From assembly GCA_964464175.1 (NCBI GenBank), contig CAYXFD010000049.1, forward strand, positions 1-6,331: a stretch of 6,331 nucleotides of DNA. The letters run 5' to 3'. Made by a program: the position numbers and the translations under genes. Under the pieces are notes generated by a model that saw only the letters and a list, made by a program, of their open reading frames with translations, was not told the origin of the DNA and made no database searches. How positions within the stretch are numbered: the first letter of the stretch is position 1; each line of letters starts with the position of its first letter. Below are positions 3,761 through 6,331 of this stretch, piece after piece. The stretch comes from CAYXFD01 sp964464175. GTDB taxonomy: Bacteria; Cloacimonadota; Cloacimonadia; Cloacimonadales; JAJBBL01.

Positions 3761-3783
3761 CAATGCCTGACCAGGCTTGTTTT
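3761..3783 (+). terminator. Probable terminator after the VOC gene
   Basis: CAA and GCCT pair with AGGC and TTG over a GACC tetraloop, with one bulged T (3764). The stem is followed by TTTT at 3780-3783. It sits 18 bases after the stop codon and would separate the VOC gene from the following operon. Confidence 0.4.
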
Positions 3784-3833
3784 GAGCCATTGGCAGAGGA
3801 AACCCGATGTGAATGAAGCTACGGAGGGAAAAT

Positions 3834-4283
3834 ATGGATAAGAATAAAATATCGTTTTGCGGACTTTACTGCGGTGCCTGTCTTTGTAACATAGCATGGG
3901 AAACGAACTCACTGCAGGAAATAGCAGCGAGGAGTGGTAAACCGGAAGAAGCGTTAACCTGCACGAACTGTAAAACAGCATTGCATCAGGACTGTTGTTT
4001 TGTAGTCTGCTGCACTAAAAAGGGGTTGCAGAACTGTTCGGAATGTCCTGAGATGCCGTGTTCTGACCTGAAGGATTTTGCTAACGACGGTGTGTATTAC
4101 CATGCTTCGGTCATAGTCAATTTACAGAGATTACGGGAGACCGGTGAGGAGCAATGGTTAGCGGAACAAGAGGCTAAATTTACCTGCGGAGAATGTGGAA
4201 ACCGGCTTAGCTGGTCATCCACTGACTGTTTGAAGTGCGGAAAACAGGTTTCAAACTCCAGGGAAGGGATAGATGAAAAGTGA
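3834..4283 (+). CDS. DUF3795 cysteine-rich protein with C-terminal zinc-ribbon-like segment
   Basis: The 149-residue product opens with FCGLYCGACLC (8-18), the signature of DUF3795 proteins (a CGLYCGAC-type start). It continues with TCTNCK (42-47), the cysteine-dense DCCFVVCCTKKG (53-64) and NCSECPEMPCSDL (67-79), all typical of that family, whose role is unknown and whose cysteines are presumed to bind metal. A further pair of CxxC motifs, CGEC (118-121) and CLKC (132-135), forms a zinc-ribbon-like ending. In all 13 cysteines fall in these motifs. The ATG at 3834 is chosen because GGAGGG (3823-3828) lies just upstream; an in-frame ATG at 3813 has no good site. Its last 11 bases overlap the next gene, so the two are translationally coupled and probably act together. 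Confidence 0.9.
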   Translation: MDKNKISFCGLYCGACLCNIAWETNSLQEIAARSGKPEEALTCTNCKTALHQDCCFVVCCTKKGLQNCSECPEMPCSDLKDFANDGVYYHASVIVNLQRLRETGEEQWLAEQEAKFTCGECGNRLSWSSTDCLKCGKQVSNSREGIDEK

Positions 4284-5244
4284 CGAGATCATTAAATGTT
4301 TATCAGCTTCCCAAGAACCGGCAATAGTTTACAAGACCAGCGTATATCTTCTGGATTTGGTGAAGAGCAGTTCGGAAGCGAAGAAACTCCGGGAAGGAAT
4401 TGCTGAATCGCCTGTTGTGAAGACACTTCTCTCGGAAAGAAACAGAGAAGGTCAGATCCCCTGGCATCCTTATACAAAATGGACAGGGGCTCACTGGGTT
4501 CTCGCCTCTCTTGCTGATCTTGAGTATCCTGAGGGTGATCTGCAGCTCATTCCGTTAAGAGATCAGGTATATAAATGGCTTTATTCCGAACGGCATTTGA
4601 AAAGCATTAAAAGTATCGAAGGGAAAGTGCGTCGCTGCGCTTCACAGGAAGGGAATACTGTTTATTATCTCTCGAAACTCGGATTAGCAGATGAAAGGGT
4701 TGATTCTATGGTATCCAGGCTGATAGAGTGGCAGTGGGATGATGGGGGGTGGAATTGCGACAAAAGCCCCGGAGCTAAGAATTCCTCATTCCATGAGAGC
4801 TTGATCCCTCTGAGGGGTTTGGCTTTATATGCGAAGCAAACAGGGGATCGGGCAGTTAAAGAAGCTGCCGGGAGAGCTGCAGAATTGTTTCTAAAGCGAA
4901 GTCTCTATCAAAAGCAGAGTGACGGATCAGTTATGCACCCTAACTTTATCAAGTTGCATTATCCTTATTACTGGCGGTACAACATCTTACTCGCCCTTCT
5001 TGTCATGCGTGAATCAGGGCTGTTAAAGGATAAGAGATGCCAGGCTCCCCTTGAGTTGCTTTCTGAAAAGCAGCAGGCAGATGGAAGTTTTACTGCTGAT
5101 ACGAAATATTATAAAGTTACGGAAAAAGAGGTCAGTGGAAGATCCTTAGTAAACTGGAATAAGCTTTCCGGGAAAAAAATGAATGAGTTTATCACGGTAG
5201 ATGCCCTCACTGTCCTGAAGGAAGCAGGAAGATTAAGAGGTTAG
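4273..5244 (+). CDS. Squalene-cyclase-fold (prenyltransferase/squalene oxidase repeat-like) protein
   Basis: The 323-residue product has repeats typical of the alpha/alpha toroid of terpene cyclases: WQWDDGGWNCD (153-163) and SEKQQADGSF (264-273) are QW-type motifs. Other segments that I recall as conserved in a widespread uncharacterised bacterial group are KWTGAHWVLASLADL (69-83), RRCASQEGN (120-128), SSFHESLIPLRGLALYA (171-187), HYPYYWRYNILLAL (229-242) and MNEFITVDAL (303-312). The DxDD catalytic motif of squalene-hopene cyclases is not visible, and the protein is about half their length, so it is unlikely to be a classical triterpene cyclase. It has no signal peptide or obvious membrane anchor. 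The start overlaps the end of the DUF3795 gene by 11 bases and has a GGAAGGGA ribosome site (4262-4269). Substrate and reaction are unknown. Confidence 0.85.
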   Translation: MKSDEIIKCLSASQEPAIVYKTSVYLLDLVKSSSEAKKLREGIAESPVVKTLLSERNREGQIPWHPYTKWTGAHWVLASLADLEYPEGDLQLIPLRDQVYKWLYSERHLKSIKSIEGKVRRCASQEGNTVYYLSKLGLADERVDSMVSRLIEWQWDDGGWNCDKSPGAKNSSFHESLIPLRGLALYAKQTGDRAVKEAAGRAAELFLKRSLYQKQSDGSVMHPNFIKLHYPYYWRYNILLALLVMRESGLLKDKRCQAPLELLSEKQQADGSFTADTKYYKVTEKEVSGRSLVNWNKLSGKKMNEFITVDALTVLKEAGRLRG

Positions 5245-5308
5245 TTATCTTTTTTGTGATCATCTCCTGATCTTCCCAGTTTAGCTTAAAATGCAGTAAA
5301 ATGGATGG

Positions 5309-5854
5309 TCACCTTCTAATCATCCTGATACATTTAACCGGACATACAGGGGGGCAGAGACCGCATCCATAGCAGTTTTCCCGGTTTAACTTCAGTTCGC
5401 CGGATACAATTTCCCGGGCATTGAAATAGCAGACTTCAACACAGGCTCCGCAGTTTATACACTTCTCCATCTCTGTTTCCTCGATGAAAAGACCCTTGTC
5501 ACATTCTTCATCTTCGTCGGTAAAATAGCTGCAGCAGTCGTTGCAGCAGAAACAGATACCGGCGGTTGTTTTTTGGTCGTAGGGATTGCGGAATGGGCGG
5601 GCGATCAGGAGTTTTTCTGCAGCAAGTTTTAGCAGGTCTGAAGCGGATTTTTTATCAATCTTTCTGTTATTGCTTCCCGTTCCGCCGAACTCTGCTATAA
5701 AGGAGAGGCAGACATCCATCTTAGACTGCCGGCAATGACCCTTTTTCTCCCGGCAGCCGCAATTCGAAACCCAGAATTCTTCGTTTTGGTTTATTAGCTG
5801 TTCGGCTTCATCGAGTGTACAAATATAATGCATATTGAACTTTTCTTTTTCCAT
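5309..5854 (-). CDS. 4Fe-4S dicluster ferredoxin-like protein
   Basis: The 181-residue product ends in two complete 4Fe-4S ferredoxin motifs, CINCGACVEVC (132-142) and CYGCGLCPPVCP (161-172). An N-terminal domain of about 125 residues carries its own cysteines, SNCGCREKKGHC (30-41), VC (48-49) and CFCCNDCC (101-108). This layout resembles anaerobe proteins in which a cysteine-rich domain precedes a dicluster ferredoxin, and they are assumed to carry electrons or sense redox state. The CFCCNDCC segment may hold a further cluster or metal site. It should be cytoplasmic, with no signal peptide or membrane segment. The start at 5854 is chosen because GAGGAG (minus strand, 5867-5862) lies seven bases upstream; the open frame extends another 35 codons but has no ribosome site there. 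It is convergent with the cyclase-fold gene, 64 bases apart, and has repeat island 3 behind it. Confidence 0.9.
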   Translation of the reverse strand: MEKEKFNMHYICTLDEAEQLINQNEEFWVSNCGCREKKGHCRQSKMDVCLSFIAEFGGTGSNNRKIDKKSASDLLKLAAEKLLIARPFRNPYDQKTTAGICFCCNDCCSYFTDEDEECDKGLFIEETEMEKCINCGACVEVCYFNAREIVSGELKLNRENCYGCGLCPPVCPVKCIRMIRR

Positions 5855-5878
5855 CTTCTTTCTCCTCGGAGTGTAATA

Positions 5879-5884
5879 TTTATA
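5879..5884 (-). promoter_or_regulatory. Possible -10 element of the ferredoxin gene
   Basis: On the minus strand TATAAA occurs about 25 bases before the ATG. A start roughly seven bases further would give a very short leader holding the GAGGAG ribosome site. No good -35 hexamer is visible at 16-18 bases. Confidence 0.25.
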
Positions 5885-6164
5885 CAGGATAATATTCAAT
5901 GATGACAGCACCAGGCAATCATCTGCCAGCGAATATTTTTTGTGGAAAGTGTCTAACACTTTTTTGAAGAGATACCTTTCATCCGGTTTTTACGGAAAAT
6001 ATGTTAGCGGCTTGTTTCTACTCAGCTCCTCGTGGACTTGCTACTCTTTCCTCCGGTTTTTATCTTTTCTTCGAAGCTCTGCATCCCATGGACTTGCTCT
6101 CCTTCCTTTGGTTTTTATCTTTACTCCCTGCATTTCTTACCTTTGGCTTTTCTTTTGTCTGTAT

Positions 6165-6190
6165 CCGGAGCTTCCAGCTCTGGTTTTTTT
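6165..6190 (+). terminator. Terminator-like hairpin with no gene to terminate
   Basis: CCGGAGCT (6165-6172) pairs with AGCTCTGG (6176-6183) through a TCC loop, with one G-T (wobble in RNA) pair, and is followed by seven Ts (6184-6190). In form it is a good rho-independent terminator for + strand transcription, but no + strand gene lies upstream within 900 bases. It may block read-through into the island or be just another palindromic module, since its CTGG plus T-run end matches the island's recurring units. Confidence 0.5.
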
Positions 6191-6214
6191 ACAAGGGCAG
6201 GGACGCCCTTGTAA
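6189..6214. repeat. GGGC hairpin
   Basis: Arms TTACAAGGGC (6189-6198) and GCCCTTGTAA (6205-6214) give ten perfect pairs over an AGGGAC loop. Its first two bases are the last Ts of the preceding terminator-like structure, so the two hairpins abut directly. This stem occurs once in the window. Confidence 0.7.
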
Positions 6215-6316
6215 CATAGCTGCTACTTCTTCCTCCGGTTTAAATCTTTTTCTTCGAAGCTACATATCCGCAGGCTTTTTTACTTCGAAGTTTCACTTCC
6301 GAAGGTTTTCTCTTTC

Positions 6317-6331
6317 TGTACAACAAGTTGG
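6317..6331. repeat. Two-hairpin element, copy 6 (cut by window end)
   Basis: TGTAC followed by AACAAGTTGG is the left outer stem, left arm of hairpin A and start of its loop, as in the copy at 3133. The remainder lies beyond the window. Confidence 0.7.

Larger units (their letters stand above)
5976..6331. repeat. Repeat island 3 (continues past the window)
   Basis: No gene is supported. The + strand is again pyrimidine-rich and built of the same modules: CC..GG units with ACTTGCT tails (6028-6042 and 6085-6097), CCTTTGG and CCTCCGG units with T runs, TTCGAAGCT units (about 6070 and 6252), a GC-rich hairpin pair (6165-6214), TATCCGCAGGCTTTTTT (6265-6281), CTTCCGAAGGTTTTC (6296-6310), and a two-hairpin element cut off by the window end. 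The short open frames here only read the repeats. The island lies upstream of the minus-strand ferredoxin gene, so it is not confined to one position relative to genes. Confidence 0.85.

Noticed and set aside
5258..5272. GATCA/TGATC inverted repeat between convergent genes as a terminator
   Set aside because: Only five pairs, and the T run (5250-5255) precedes rather than follows it on the + strand; the minus strand copy also has no following T run.

Overview
The window looks like chromosomal DNA from a bacterium of moderate GC content. It has six compact protein genes with Shine-Dalgarno sites (GGAGG-type) and sigma-70-like promoters, interrupted by three long gene-free islands packed with palindromes and short repeats. 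The gene content (VOC protein, DUF3795 protein, toroid cyclase-like protein, small polyferredoxin) fits an anaerobic or metal-rich lifestyle. I suspect an uncultured lineage such as the Cloacimonadota or a neighbouring group, but that is only an impression from the style of the intergenic repeats, and no marker gene is present to test it.

Layout. (1) 1-500: repeat island 1, pyrimidine-rich on the + strand. (2) 500-845: gene-free leader with nested inverted repeats. (3) 846-1379: a basic 177-residue protein of unknown function. (4) 1380-1877: gene-free stretch with a good promoter (TTGAAA, 17 bp, TATTAT), several hairpins and a small ORF with a strong ribosome site, leading into (5) 1878-2522, a 214-residue protein that resembles the isolated C-terminal region of large bacterial ATPase/regulatory proteins. 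(6) 2523-3270: repeat island 2. (7) 3357-3743: VOC (glyoxalase-fold) protein with an unusual cysteine cluster, with its own promoter and probable terminator. (8) 3834-4283 and 4273-5244: DUF3795 cysteine-rich protein overlapping a squalene-cyclase-fold protein, clearly co-transcribed. (9) 5309-5854 on the minus strand: a 4Fe-4S protein, convergent with the previous operon. (10) 5976-6331: repeat island 3, running off the window.

The most striking content is the islands. They are built from a small vocabulary of modules used in a recurring order and always in the same strand orientation. The modules are a two-hairpin element closed by an outer GTAC/GTAC stem (a potential three-way junction, five complete copies plus one cut by the window end), a GTGGCGAA hairpin with a conserved downstream tail, short CCNNNGG-TTTT punctuation units, TTCGAAGCT units, and heptanucleotide arrays of the type TAATCYC. 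Differences between copies often preserve the pairing, which suggests that the folded shape matters. Open frames across these islands appear to be by-products of the repeats and not genes. The clusters of cysteines in four neighbouring proteins are also notable, but I see no evidence that all the genes form one pathway.
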